Below, one piece after another: positions 48,001 to 63,000 of a DNA stretch of 64,000 nt. The DNA lies in contig NC_092674.1 in the NCBI RefSeq assembly GCF_964355755.1, positions 11,103,001 through 11,167,000 on the forward strand. The letters are read 5' to 3'. A program made the translations under genes and the position numbers. Each line of letters opens with the position of its first letter. Position 1 is the first letter of the stretch. Under the pieces are notes generated by a model, which saw nothing but the letters and a program-made list of their open reading frames with translations, ran no database searches and had not been told where the DNA came from. Source of the stretch: Antedon mediterranea. Its lineage: Eukaryota > Echinodermata > Crinoidea > Comatulida > Antedonidae.

Positions 48001-51000
48001 TTTTTTTTAAACTTTAAATTAGTGCAAACAATTCCATAGCCTTAATGCCTAACTTTCTAAATAGACTTTTAGATGTCTGTTTTCTTTGAAAAAAGTTTAA
48101 GGGGTAAACCTGTACACCTTGGTTAAATAAATTTCTAATGGTGGTTATAAATAGCTGATATGTTAGGGTAGAAAAGGAAATATACTACAAAACATTGGTC
48201 ACAATGATATAGAATTTTAATGATGAAGGACAGGACAAATAGATGCTTCTACACACATACTAGATGTTTAGAATAAGTTCCCTAGCATCATCTAAAATTT
48301 CAGCCTCAGCTAGCCTCCTAATCTTAGGTGAAGGGTAGACAGAAGGAAGTGAGCCCTCTTTGTTAAGAGATGCCGCTTTAGCATGATGTGCTGATGATGC
48401 AACATAAAACCCCGGCTATAGTAGTAGTGTGAAAGCCTATGCTGTGTGCTAACTAACTATAGTTATATAAAGCAGGAACTATATTATAATAATAAATCAT
48501 CAAAATGATAATATATTCTGACAGGGAGAAATATATTGAATAAATAGGAAGCGACAACAATGGGTACAAGAGTACAAGAATGGTTTATGAGAAACGGAGT
48601 GATAACTAGATATGCCATTACATACACAATCAAATAAATAATAATAAAATAAAAAATGAGATTCACTTAAAAAAGCTAGCTGAGTTCCTAATTAAAATGC
48701 CAAGCAAAGACAATACCATTAATAGATCTTCACTGATATCACTGGTCCGTTTGAGCCTGTTTGTTTCGGCCGTGGTCGGAAGCTTATTAGTATATGCACA
48801 GCAGATGGGTATTGGCCAATGGGATTGCAGCATGTACAGGCAGAGTCATTAACATAAACAGCGAGAGCAGCAATGCATCGTGGGTGGAAAAACAAAAGAG
48901 CAAAATAGGGTGATGTCAGTGTTACATGCAATTATGAATCAAGAAGAGTCGGAGTTTTGTTGTATCAACAAAGATAGGGGGCGCATTACATACAGTTCAC
49001 TCGCTTTTACATGTTTAATAAAAAAAAAATAGCATCGTGCACAGATGAAAGAAACAGAACATTATGAATAATCATTAGCCTGTAGAATTAAGGCTGAATA
49101 AGTAGAACGTGATTTAGCAATTTCAATTTGAATCCTTCATGCAACAAGTAAAAGCGATTGATAGGCCAAAGATGGCCATGCAATGAACAGCGCCCCCATG
49201 CTCTGACTCTATATATTTTGAAAACACTAGATGGCGCCCTTCATGCACTAGGATCCAACATTCTCTACTGTAGTCTACCTCAAACAAAACATAAAGATAA
49301 GAATAAGAAGCAGACAATTGAAAAATATTATTTTATATGGAACATATATTAAATAATAATGATAATAATAAATAAAAATAATAATAAGCCACAGCCAAAA
49401 TGGTTCAAATCATCATAAAACAATCTTTTATTAGAAATTGTTGATAAATTTGTGCTAACAATTTTATTTAAAATAATTTTTATTTCTGGGTGGGTGACAA
49501 ATGGTAGATAGAATGCTACAGTTAGGCATCAGGCACCATCTTTTGTTCCCTGGAACATGAATTGCAAACGCAATATAGACAATATAATGAATGATTTTAT
49601 CCTACTATTTGCACATATGATACCATAAATTCATATCTATAATTGTGTAGAAATATATGCCATTTCATTTCCAGTGTTTTCTTTTTCTAAATAAGGTAGC
49701 ACACATAAAAGATTTGGAAGCAGAGATTTGATTGGTGCAAAGCATTTTTGTATTATAACTTAATATTAACACTGTGTGGTTAAGAAAGGAATTTCAATAA
49801 CAAACAATATTATAGGATTTGACACTTTAAAAACCTAAACTTAAGTTTAATTTATGATTATATATGTTTTTTTTGTGCTTTATCAATGCTACGATTATAA
49901 TATGTATGACAGTGATTTACTTTGTGAACTTCTTTGCAAGCGCAACTTTCTTGTGCAATCATTTTTCACTTTTTAAACTTCAAAAAGCGCCACGAGTCTG
50001 TTATAGAAATGTTTTTTAACATACGTTTAAGATTTGGCGAAGTTTTTAAACATAAAATTTGTTTTTTTTATGTTTTATATTTATGGTAGCATATGGCAAT
50101 AGTAGTCCACAGCTGTTGAGAAAATAATACATGTGAACAACTATATACATATCTAATTAACCAGTAAATATAAATAATAAAATAATTGGTATTAAATTGT
50201 TTATAAACAAATAAAATATATTTATATTTAGTTTTAAGTATATTTTAAATTGATGTTGAAATTCAACCTAGTGAAAATCTGGTAACAAGTTTTAATTTGT
50301 GGCGTTAATGTAATTATCACTTTTTTGGAGGTCCGATGTCAATTAAGAAAATTTTTTCTTTTATCAGCTTTTCAAAAGAGCACCAGTGACTACTTCAACA
50401 TCAATTTGAAATTACTCACTTTTAAAAATATATATTTATAATAGTCGAGATAATGATTTAATCCAAATTGAAAAAAAAAAGTAATAAAAATATTGAAATC
50501 TAATCCAATTTATGATACAATGGCTCTCTTCAACAACAGCTCACTCATTCCATCTTCAAAATAAAGTAGCTATACCTAAATTTTTTTTCCCCAAAAATTA
50601 ACAGTAAATTTTTTAACTTTGAGAAACTAATTAGAAGGTCTTTAATTGAAAACAATTTCTAATTGGAGGTAGTTTTAATTGGAGAGGGTACTAATAAAAA
50701 CAGGTTTAATTTGGAGGGTATTTAATTATAGGGGTCTTTAATTTGAAAGGATTTAAAATTAAAAGGATATTTAATTGGAGGGGTTACTAATACAGTTTTA
50801 ATTTCTACAATTGGATAAATAGTATCAATAAGAGGTCAATAAGAGGTCAAAATATGGTACAAAAAATAAACACTCAAAATAAATAAATATTTATTTATCT
50901 ACACCATCTTTTCCCACAAACATCATCCACAAATCAAATCTGTATAGTGACATATTGATACTAAATAAAAACATAACAAAAATTAAATAGATATAATTTC

Positions 51001-54000
51001 ATTCTAATAATTTATAAATTTCTGTTGCTTATCATTTTAAAAGAAGCTTTGATTTGAATTTACATGTACATATACTTTATCACAAAAAGATATAAAAAGA
51101 TAAATACACAAAAAAAAAAAAAGAAAATCAAAAACATTTCTGGGGACGGGATGTTACAGTTAACATTGATAATTGACTGAGATAAAATGTTATGAAAGAA
51201 TGAGATATTTGTTGAGAATACTCGCAGTACATAAAAAAAAATCAACAAAAACATTCAAACATAAATTGTCAAGAATAAAAAGAATATATGTACACATTTT
51301 ACTTTTAACAATAATAACTGCAAAACCATATGACACAATGTATATATGAATAAACTTTGGAAACTCAAATTTCTTAAATGATGTATTTTATTAGCAATGA
51401 TACATATCGAGTACTTTCAACAAAATGGTATGTGATTCCAAAAAAAAAAGATAAGAATTTGTCTTAAGTGTACAATGTAAAGATGCAGTTCGTTGGTTGA
51501 AATGTAAACATTATGTTTGTGTTCAAAACTAAGATGCAACCTGGTGTTAAGCAAAGAATGCACAAGAAAAAACAAAAATTCAAGGCAAATTAAATTCATA
51601 ACCTAAATGGGAATGTTTTAAACGTTTGTTATAACGACAAGAACTGCTAAAAGGTGATTTTTTCCCCAAATTCACTATTTTAAGTGGGTTTTTAGCATGC
51701 ATGTAGAATAAGCATTTTCACGACTTGCAAAAGCTTTGGGGCTTAAGTCATTCTGTATGCTGGTAAGCGTCTGCTATATTAAAAACCTAAATTTATACAT
51801 AATTCTTAATTTAGTGTATTTATCCTTTACAACAACATTTTGTAGTATAATTTGTAGCGGCACATGCTTTGCATTGAAATAGCAGTTCAAGGAATTGGAC
51901 GTCATAAATAAACATATTATATAATAAATATTGTTAGGCAAAAATGTCAACCTTCCTTCTACAACCCCATTGATATCATTTAGATAACATGATGTAAAAT
52001 TAAATAATTTTTTGGAAGCAAAAAAAACCTTATTTTAAGAATAAATTGTATGAATTGGTATATAATGAATAGATTTAGTATGTATGTGAAAATATTAATA
52101 ACAGCATATGTTCGGAATGTGCAAAAAAACAAGCAAATGACTAACATGACTTACAATCGTGGCAGCAGCAGTGAGGGCGGTGTTTGCCTGCGTGATGTGT
52201 TGCTGGGCCGATTTGATTCTCACTTGAAGATGAGGGGGTGGATGGTAATACCTGCATTTATCCCTCGAGCATCTTCCTTTGATGTAGTCCATACAGACAG
52301 TGGCAGTGTTGTCCGTAGAGTCTATCGTCACCTCTTCCCCGGGGTGTGCAAATTTGCATTCGTTCTCCCCCCGGGAGCAGACTCCTCTTTGAAACTCTCG
52401 ACACACCTAATCAGGAAGGGAGTAGGGAATTTACAGCAAGAAGCTCAAAAGGACACTCTATAAATCTTTAATAGTTTGTCATTCACAAAGAAAAGTATAG
52501 TCATGCAATTTTGATCATTTCGTTCCAAATAAATACAAAAACCATGCAATTTTTAATCCACCACAATTTTTTATCGACCAAAAATGTCAAAATAAAGTCA
52601 CATAATTTGCTTCCTTTTTTAAAGATAAACTTTCAAGAATTTAAACTAACATTTTTTCTCTCTTTCCTTAAACTGTTCTAGACTTGTTTATGGAGTGTCC
52701 TTCAAAAATATTATATGCTTTAAGAGGAAAAGAATAAGCAAGCAGAGCAAACAAAAAGAAAAACCACTAACAAAATTGTATAACTCCAATACATCAAATA
52801 TACCTTCCCTTGGAAACCAGAATTTGTTATTTAATTGTTTCCTATTGTTTTCAACTTAATTTGATAGGTATATATATGCATACAGTTTTGTTTTCCTTTA
52901 AATGTCTTTTCCTTTAAAGGTGTTTTATGGTCATATTGGCAAGAAAATCCTTCCTCTTCTCCGACTTATAATTAATATTCTATTAATTTATTCAACTGTT
53001 CTGTTCATGATTTTATTAATTTTGAAGTCCAAAATTAAATTAATTAAATTTATTTTTGTTTATAAGTTATTACAGTAAAGAACTGAACAATGCTGAAGGT
53101 GAAAAAAAAGAGACAAAAAAAGCTCAAAAAAATTGCCAGAATTAAGCAAAAGGGAATGGTGTGAAATTGCAGCAAAAAATTGGGAGAGCAGGATGCATTC
53201 TCTGGCTAAATATTATCAGACAAAAAAAAACAGAATTGCAGAGGGATAAGAAGCATGTGCTGGTTGCCATGGTGATGATTCATTGATTGGTTACCATGGA
53301 TGTTTGTTACAATGGTAATGTCCCTACTAAAAGGTTTGTTTTTAATGAAAATGTGATGATATGAAATAAAAAATATTGTGGGTTGTCTAAACTTCCACAA
53401 TAATAATTTAATTTTTGAGAAGTGATTTGAATTAAAAAACATAAATAACAACAAACATAGTAAAACATTAACCTGTGTAAAGTATATGTACATGTATGTA
53501 TCTGTGATGTCACCAAGGTAAATTATTACAAATACACAACTTAACATTTACATATTCAATCTCCAACAGCAAACATGCATAATTTTCAAATCAAAATTCA
53601 ACAAAAAATTGGAATCAACATTATAAACAAACATTGAGCAAAAAAAAAAAAAAAAAAAAAAAAAAAGTCAACAAAATAAAATAATAAAACAATAAAATAA
53701 AAAAAAACTACTATTGTAGATGATAAAATAAACATTTTCAGTAACAAACACATACATTAAAATAAACAAGCACACAAATAAATAAATATAATTTTGGACT
53801 AAATAATAGTTTAATAAAAACAAAATAAAACAAAGATAATATATATTTGTTTACAAATATATAATATATCAACATGAAATGCACTACTAAATACATATTT
53901 CATTCCTTGTTTAGAGCTGAAGATAAAAAAACAATTCAAACATTAAACAATTTAATGAAATAATATATAAATATCAATAAAATATCTATAAATTATGAGC

Positions 54001-57000
54001 AAATGAAATATAACATTTCCCACATATAACACAGATAAACAATAAACAATTCCCTTAAAAACATTTTAGTAACGAAGGAGTCAACACTTACCTCGAGCCG
54101 GTCATTCTTTGGTTTGGGAGAAAAGGCAAACGGATAGGGAGAGTGAAATACATGTGGATGGTTAGGCTGGATTGGAACTTCCGCATACCCTGGTTGGGAT
54201 GGTGTATTCATAATCGGGGACGTTAAAAACTGACTGTAAGGATATGTAGCAGGCACTTGTGCTGTCCCCACTGACATATTGTTTGCGTATTGTGGAGCCT
54301 GTTAAAATAATAAAAAAATAACATATTATAACTTGGAGGCAAGATACTGTTTGGTTATTATTTGGTTATAATATTACAAAGCTACAATCAATTAAACTGA
54401 ATTGGTTTTGGTAAAATATAGCAAATGCATCTTTATTTAAAAATATTTTCCTTTAACTGAAACTAAAAAAATCTCAAAGAATAACCTATTCAAAATAGAG
54501 GGCGACATTTATAAAGTTTCATATAATTTGTGCTTACATTAAAAGCTTTATATACTTAAAAAGGATATCGTGTTGAACACCATGAGAAATGAAATTGTAA
54601 TGTTTATTCAGTTTCTATTAACACACTAAAGTGTCTATGTTTCTCAAATATTTTAACAAGCAATGTAATATATGTTACATGGAAATATCTCGTCGGCATT
54701 TTAAATCAATGTCATTTTTCATAAAAGTAATAATCATAACGAAAAAAACGGAATGACAAAAGTCAATATCCATCATGTAACTAGAATTAGACCAACTAAA
54801 TAATATGTAAAATTATTGAATATTGATCAGATTTGGAATTCACTCTTGATGTTGTGTCCTTAATAGAGAAATGCTTATTAACAGATTGATGTTTAGATTT
54901 TAAAAGACCTAAAACGAATGTTGTCGGTACTTATCATGCTTCCTCTACGACATAAATTAGCATGTAGGAATTTTGTTGATGGTATTACAAACTGTACTAG
55001 TTTATGTTGGGTGGAGGTAGCCAAGTGTTATTATTTATGTGCAAACCTCTCAAAATACCATAGACTCATCACAGCCTATGTTTTTAATAATATAAGCACA
55101 AAGAATAAAAAATGATTTTGAAATGGAAAACAAATTTTATTGTATTCCCCACAAAAATGCCATGTTAATCCAACGGGTTGTTAAGCCTTTTTAGAGTGTT
55201 ATAAACAATTACCAATATCAGACTTATTAAATCACACCATACCTAACGGTGAATAATTTTTGCAGATCAATTATTGTGACAACGCTTCGTGAGTAAGCCT
55301 CTGTCGCGTGGCGCACTGTCAGCAGTAATAAGCAATCTTTTAGTCGCATATCAATTAAAACTGACTTTTTAAAAAGTTATTTTTTTGTAAACTTAGTAGT
55401 AAAACTTGTGAGGTTGAATTATCACTAATTTTGCTTGCTCGTTAATGTTAGATATACTAGCGAAGGTTTCTCATTAAAAGTGTCGGATAAAATAATATGC
55501 GAGACACGTATAAAATAACCTCAGGGATACTTTTATGTTGGAATACTTGCAAAATGCAAAGAGGGATATCAAATGATGAATGCTTGTTTTCTATGTTATT
55601 ATACCGGATTATATTATTTATTGATATTATCAAAGCTTACTATGCAGTATTTGCATTTTGCAATTTTTCTAAATATCATAAAGTTTATAATAAATTGTAT
55701 TCAACTTTATAAATACACTACATTTTAAATGTTACATTTAGGTGCATTCACCAGAATGTGTGAATTTTAGTTTTCCGAAAATATATTAATAAAATAAATC
55801 ATCTATTTATATTTTATGCCCATACACAAAATAAAAAATTGATAATAAAGAATTCTACAGCATAAAAAAAAATATCACAATAACGTCTGCAGGTAACAAA
55901 TAAATAATTTCTAAATATATACTGTGAATTTATTGTTCCATATTTATAGATATGCTATAAACAAATAGCTGTTTTGTAGACTTACAGAAATTGGAACAGA
56001 ATTAGTAGTTAAGAGAAATGCAAATAGGTCACGGATCATAAAAAGGTAAAGATGAATGATGAGGGTAATAAGAGGGATAATAAAGATAATTAGAAACGAA
56101 GGAGACACAGTATAAACACAAAAAAAGATCTGTCAAGAATGTCAGGGAATTTCCTCTAATTAAAGACCACTCCAGTTAAAGAAACTGAGACACTTAAGAT
56201 AAATGAAGATCCAAGACCAAGATTAAAGACCCGGTCATACTGATGAATTAAAAGTCCAACCCAAGACAAGATAAATGAAATTAGAGTTTTTCTCTAATAA
56301 AAGACCACTCAGATAAAGAAACCTCAAACTGAAACATTTAAGCCAGGGTCTTCCCTCTAATTAAAAACCATTAAATTTTTCTTTTTTTCTAATATTAGAA
56401 AAGCACTATAAATGATGAGGTATTGTACCAAACTATTTTGAATTAAACAAAATGGAGAAAAATAAATAACAAAACATTAGATGCAATTCAGACAATGAAG
56501 ATGTTAAGTTATCTTAAGCTATGAAGCTTTTGTTAAACGAGATATGATGATAATGAAGCGTGGAGATGAGGAATAAAACAGAGCTGGAAAATACAATTAA
56601 TGCAGAAAATAGTTAGGTCACACGATCTTCATAATAACTTGTTGTAATAGACGGATGCATTGCAAATGAGAGTCTTTCCATATAGATACAGACACAGTAA
56701 ATTCTTTTACAAGTAAATCTTAATCAGTATTTGACATAAAATGATAGTTTAGCTTACAATGCATGTTCCTATCTCTAAATACTTAATATATATTCCAAGG
56801 CCTTTTAACTCTAAGAACCTATATCATAAATCAGTAATAATTTGTTCACTGCCTTTTAGCTTTCTTGATGCAGAGATCTATAAAAACTCCCCTGATGCTC
56901 TTATATAGCACATCCCTATTTCTGTCGCACAGCAACCCTCAAAGATAAATTACCTGAAGTTCACAAACCAATTTTCTGTCAAAATAACGAGTGATAATTA

Positions 57001-60000
57001 CAACAAGGCTATAATTTAAAAATTTAAATAACAGAAAAAGGCAATAAATATGGATTGATGCAAGAATGAAAGAGTAGGGTGTCAGGGGTGAAAATACTAC
57101 AACAAATGAAAGATGAAAGCAGCAAATACAAGTGCCAAAAATGTCATTAAATATTAATGTAATATTTAGTTATAATCAAAAGTGAAGGCTAGGTTGAACT
57201 CCTATGATAGGTACAAAATAGGCTCTTTATTTAAAACTAAGTTTTAAGGTAATTAATAACAAATTTGCCTATTACTACATTAAGATTGTAAGAGCTGAGG
57301 CATTTGCAAAAATTGCTGCTATGGTTTTTTTTGTTTACACATTTTTGTACCCAACTCGCCATGTTTAGGACGTCATCACAATTCACCATTGCCCTATATT
57401 GGACTTCCAATTGCTGCACCTAAACTCTAAATCCAGTAAAAACTTGGTGCCGGTATCTGTCCCGATTTTTATAAATTGTATTTCCACATGCCTCAGATTG
57501 CACCTTCCCATCCCCAAACCAACCAAACCCTTTTTACAATTGAATTACTATTATTATTTTTAACAAACGCTAATTATTTAATCTTTTTATTTCATCTGAA
57601 AAATAATGACTTTTGGGATCTATAAGACTTCCTAAAATATAATTATAACAATCTTATAGTGTTTTTTGTTTTTTTGGCCAACAATTGTTTATTTGGCAAT
57701 ATGTAAAGGAACCAATTATTAAGTACAGCAGTAAACAGCATTGGCATGATTTAAAATTTGTATAGTTTCATTTTATAAACCAACTTTGACCTTTGACAAG
57801 TGTTAGAGATTGAAAATTTATGAGTACAAGAATTACATTAAGAAAAAAAAAACAGATCACAGATAGATCTTAATGGCTACTCGCTTCCAACGGTAAAGGA
57901 TTTGACATTGGAAAAAATAAACTACAGACATTTCAATTGCATTTTTGCTTTGCATAATATCGTGACAATTATGCAGACTGGAAACGCAGTGTTGAGAAAT
58001 CAAAAGTGGATTGCTATAAAATAAGCCGCGTAAACATTTGCGGAATCACTGACAAGGGGAAATAAATTTATTATTCTAAATTGTATATTTAGCAGGAATA
58101 GTAATGATTTAATAAATAGTTCTGCGCGCTGTTAATTATACAGCAAAACTTGCGGCTAAAGCTTACGGATTACATATCTTTACATCAATCATGATGCTCA
58201 GATGAAACATCACGGTTTTGGTTGTTAATGAAGGGTTGAATATTAAAGCAAAATCTATGGTAAGTTCAAGCTGAGCCGTGGGCAGTACTCTCCTCTAATT
58301 TACAACACATTAAAGACAATTTTTGTCTACTTCATATCTATAAGTAACATCTTTTGATAATTTATGTATGGTATATAAAGGATTAAAGATGGCAGGCTGT
58401 AACGGCACTCTAAGATGGTAACAGAGAATGACGTTTAGGGTTAAAAGGACATTAAAAGTAGGGTTAGGTGTTAAGCAAAATAAAAACTGATATAAGTAGA
58501 CACGAAGAAAACATGATGTACTTGAATATAACATTCAAGGCATCTTGGTAACTAGGACACATTTTAAGAACGACACATAGTTTAAAACATTGCGGCAACC
58601 TATATCAGTGCTAACAGAATGTAATTTAAATGATTAAGAAACTCAGTGGACTGAAAACGTTTTATGACATTTAGTCTTGTTTTCATTCCGATATATAAAC
58701 AGATTTTTGTTTAACAATGAATGAAGAATGTCATTATATTGCACTACAAGAAATTGCTTGTTTCTGTATTATTAATTTATACAGCCAAGTGTATTTTCAA
58801 TTCTAGAGGGAATCATTTTGAATATATCGAAGGCCTTATGAAATTATCCCATTGGCACTAAAACATTATCCACTGTCTTGGTGTTTGATGGCCTTTAAAT
58901 CATTCTCAGTTTATTGAATGTAGTTTGACCTGTAAAATTGAACAACATTAAAATGCAAAAAAATGAAACCTGTGTGATTTTAATTCATTTATTTAAAAAT
59001 AAAAGATGGCAGCATTTTTAAACAGAAAATGTGTATATACATACAACTAAAGCGCCACCAATGTCCATATGATAGAGAACATTTTAAATATGTCCCTCTC
59101 TTCCTTAATCATCAAAATGCTGGGAATGGGGACTGTTATCAAAAAATATTAATTAATGGGCTATATTATTATTTTCAAATAAGCATGAGATTGACAGAAC
59201 GAGTTATATAGCATGGCAAAACGATCAATTTTTATTTTGGTATAGGTCGTTGACCCATTATATTTTGGTTCTGTGCTCCAAAATTCAGAAATTTTTTTCA
59301 CTCAATTTTATTAAAGCATACATACTTTCATGCATAGCATTTTGTAATTGCATGATTTTACATAGCGTTTATGTTAATTACATTTGAATTATGTTACATA
59401 TCAATTTATGTGCCTTTTAAAATTGTCGTGCATTTAAAACTGTAACAATTTTAGTGATATACCTACAGTATATTATATTGCTATGTAAACTACTACTACT
59501 AATAATAATTTATGCCTGTGCATTTCGGTGACTAATGTTCTTACAGACTTGCTAGAATGATAAGAATTTGGTATACATTATTAACTAATTAGTATTAGTG
59601 TATGTCTTTTTATTAAGCATGTGTACATTGCAATTAACAGTAATAGAAAGCTATGCTATGAAATCCCACACACGTTTTCCTAGAATAGCCGAATATACTT
59701 GATTTAATATTTCAAGCTAAATCGCACTTTTTTTAGCATTGAACCAAAGTTTTGGTAAATAGAATAACTTTACGGTAGCTAAATGGTTTGCTATTAAAGT
59801 GTTTATCCAGCCCACAGGAAAGTGGACTAACTATTAAATTGGAGGAATGGCTCAGTAACAGGTTAATAACCCCTTTTTTACACTGGGCTCTTGTTGGTAA
59901 ATGTGACGCTCAGAAAAAGTCAAAATGACTTTGAACTTCTTTTTGTATCACAAATACCTCAATGTTGCTCCATCCTCCCGATCTTTCAAAACAGAACTGT

Positions 60001-63000
60001 ATAGTACACAGCAAACAGAAAGTTTAACATTAAAATACCCAGTAAAGTAATTTTGTTCAAAATAACATGCAAGAAAATATGAAAATGTAAAATATGCACA
60101 TGCACCCACATACAAAATCAAGGGGAAAAAATGAAAATAGACACAACACAACCATTTCAATAAATGATGTTTACAGTAATAGGTAAAAAATACATTTTTT
60201 CTCTCGCAATGTATTTTACAGGTAATAACTAATATTTGCAAACATTTAAATTTATAGGGAAAACATTTTTTAGAATATTTTTCCCTATTTAATATAATAT
60301 ATTTCATTGCATGTACAGATATTTTGGTATTATAAAGTATTTCCAATTGCAATGCTACTTTAAATCAATGGTACTTTTATTTCTACTGTTCTAATTACGG
60401 TAATTAGACAGAATTGGCCCTCTAGAGGAATAGCTTATGTAAAGAACAACAAAACTATAATGGTATACCATAACAGTTGTTTTTTATGTAAAAAAAAATT
60501 AAATTATCAAACTCAACTGTTAAGTATTTGTTATTTACAAAAGAAGGATTACACTATACAAGATCTTAAATACTGTACACTTTAATATATACCAATAATA
60601 ATCACTATTCTGGAAGGGTTTGTACAGTACAAGCATAAAGATACTACCGTATTAATTTATCATCTCTATGGTACCATGATAGTGGTTTTTGTGTGAAATA
60701 TCAACATGCCTTAGTGGGAGTAAGTGATATGAATGTAATGGCATTATCTTCAATGAGGAGGGAGGCAGAAAAATAGTTTCATTGACCTTCTCCATCTGGA
60801 CTTGGTGCTAAAAGATGTTTTTACTGTACATGTACTTGTTTTGATCAAACAATACTAGGTATTTCACGTACACCAAGTCCAACAAGGGACAGTATTTTAC
60901 TAACACCTGTCTGGCTTTTTGTAATTTACGGCTAGCAACTGGCATTGGTTTTTATAGCATCATTCAATTATAAGTGTAATGATATTAAATGACATGAACC
61001 TAGAAATAAACAGGTCAAAAACATTTTGGAATAATATTATTATAGTAATTATCATTTTTATTGACATGTCAGATTAAACAACTGACAAATTATTAAAAAT
61101 GTTATAACATATTTATAAATACGACATATTTTAGCCATGGATTAAACAAACCCCCCACATTTTTTAATTGCTAGATCTAACAGTTTTGGAATTTTCAAAA
61201 ATTCCATTGAATTGAAGAAAAACATACAAGTAACTACTTTGGTATTTTTATGAAAGTTCACATGTTCAAGACAAATAAAGAATTATAGAACAACGAAAAA
61301 AGACATGTAGAAAATGGCCACAAAGTTAGGGCTACAGGCAACTTTGAGTTGCCGCATTGAAGCAAGACATTTCCATGAAATTTTTGACATTTTGTAAAAA
61401 CAATGCATAAATTACTTTATAAACATTAAAAACCAGGCCATTCCTTGTCCTAAATGTACGTTCTATTGTTATTATAAAAAGAGAGAAACAATGCACTACT
61501 AGTAGCTTGCATGGAATGTTCTCTCGTAGCCTAGCCTATTTAGAAGACCTAGCTGGTAAACACCGGTAATTTACGAACATTGTATGCTAGCTAAAAGACT
61601 AGACTGACGTTTTTTTGCTGAAGAGTCTAGACTACCAGCAGAAGTGATGATAAATAGGCCTAATCATGACAATTTCCCCCTTAAAACTACCTATGAAAAT
61701 CCTGTCTACAGGGCTGCAAACTATCTGTGTTATGGTAGATTCTGCAACAAAAACAAATTAGGAAATTTGGGTAAAAAAAATGCAAATGTTGGTGAACATA
61801 TCCATGTTTATTCCACTAAATGCAAATGATAGAATGTTTATTCTAATAATAGCAGAGACTTTTTTAATCTACATAGATCAAAATCATCGGTGTTTTGTCA
61901 TCAGTAATCTACATAGATCAAAATCTATCGGTGTTTTGTCAACAGTAAAAATCTAATTCTGTTTAAATGCAGAATTTATTTTAGCTTTTTATTAAACTTT
62001 GCAAATCGCGTCCATTTAATTCATCTGTCATTTTGCCTAAGTGAATTGCTTTTCAATACCTTTTTTATGTAGTTTATGATAATATAAAATCAGACAGAAT
62101 ATTTTTTCTTTTTCTTTTATAGTGAATCATATAAAACCAGACATTGTCTAACAAGTCAAATCTCTGAGGCAATAAGAAATGTAAAAATATTGCTTTATGA
62201 AAATCTAAATCCATTTTTACAGGTCATAGGTGAAAGTTCATAACTTGTTTTTTATGACTAATACAATCTTTAAGGTTACTTTACAAAATAATAAATCATT
62301 TTAAAAACCAAAGTAGTCAGGTCATTTCCAGAGGGAATGAAATAACAATAGCAAGTTGTTGTTGTTAACTGTAATTAACTGATGTTGAGACATAAAATGG
62401 TCATTGTGAAGTGAATTGAAGTAATTCTACCTAACATTAGATTCATTTAGTAATATATCATGCACATTTTAAACTCTTTATCTTGTTTAAAATGTAATTC
62501 ACAACAATCATGGAATATTAAGACATTTTACAAAAAATCTAGTTATTATAAGAAAATGTGTTTCACACATCCCAATGTTTTATAGGCTTTGTCTAGCACC
62601 TACTGTATCCAAGCTTTTATTAACTAATTATTACCGATTCCCTCTACTTTTGGCACATTTTTGGACCCACCTTTAACATTTTAAAGTTGTCAAAAAGAAA
62701 ATGTTTGCCATGCCACAACTACCAGTTAGATATCTTGGTTTTGATAAGAGTGTGTTGAACTTTTGCAAGCTTTTAACTTATTTTATAATAAATGAAATAT
62801 TGATCTCTTTTCATAATATTTAATAACAAAGCAATATTTCAGTTTCATCTTCATAAATGTTCAATATTTAAATTTTTGTTGTTGTGTTGATCCATTTAAC
62901 ACAGAAGTCCTCAGTTATTACTTATCTGTAATATAAAAGCCTTCCATTCAAATGAATTATTCTATATTTTATGATTAGCAAACTTATTACTAACATATAA

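Noticed and set aside
52050-52463. 137-residue plus-strand open frame over the MBNL finger 3-4 exon
   Set aside because: It is the complement of the zinc-finger exon, whose reverse reading has conserved CCCH spacing and good splice sites.
53640-53666. 27-nt A run as a retrocopy tail
   Set aside because: No coding sequence or target duplication adjoins it; it lies in a generally A-rich intron.
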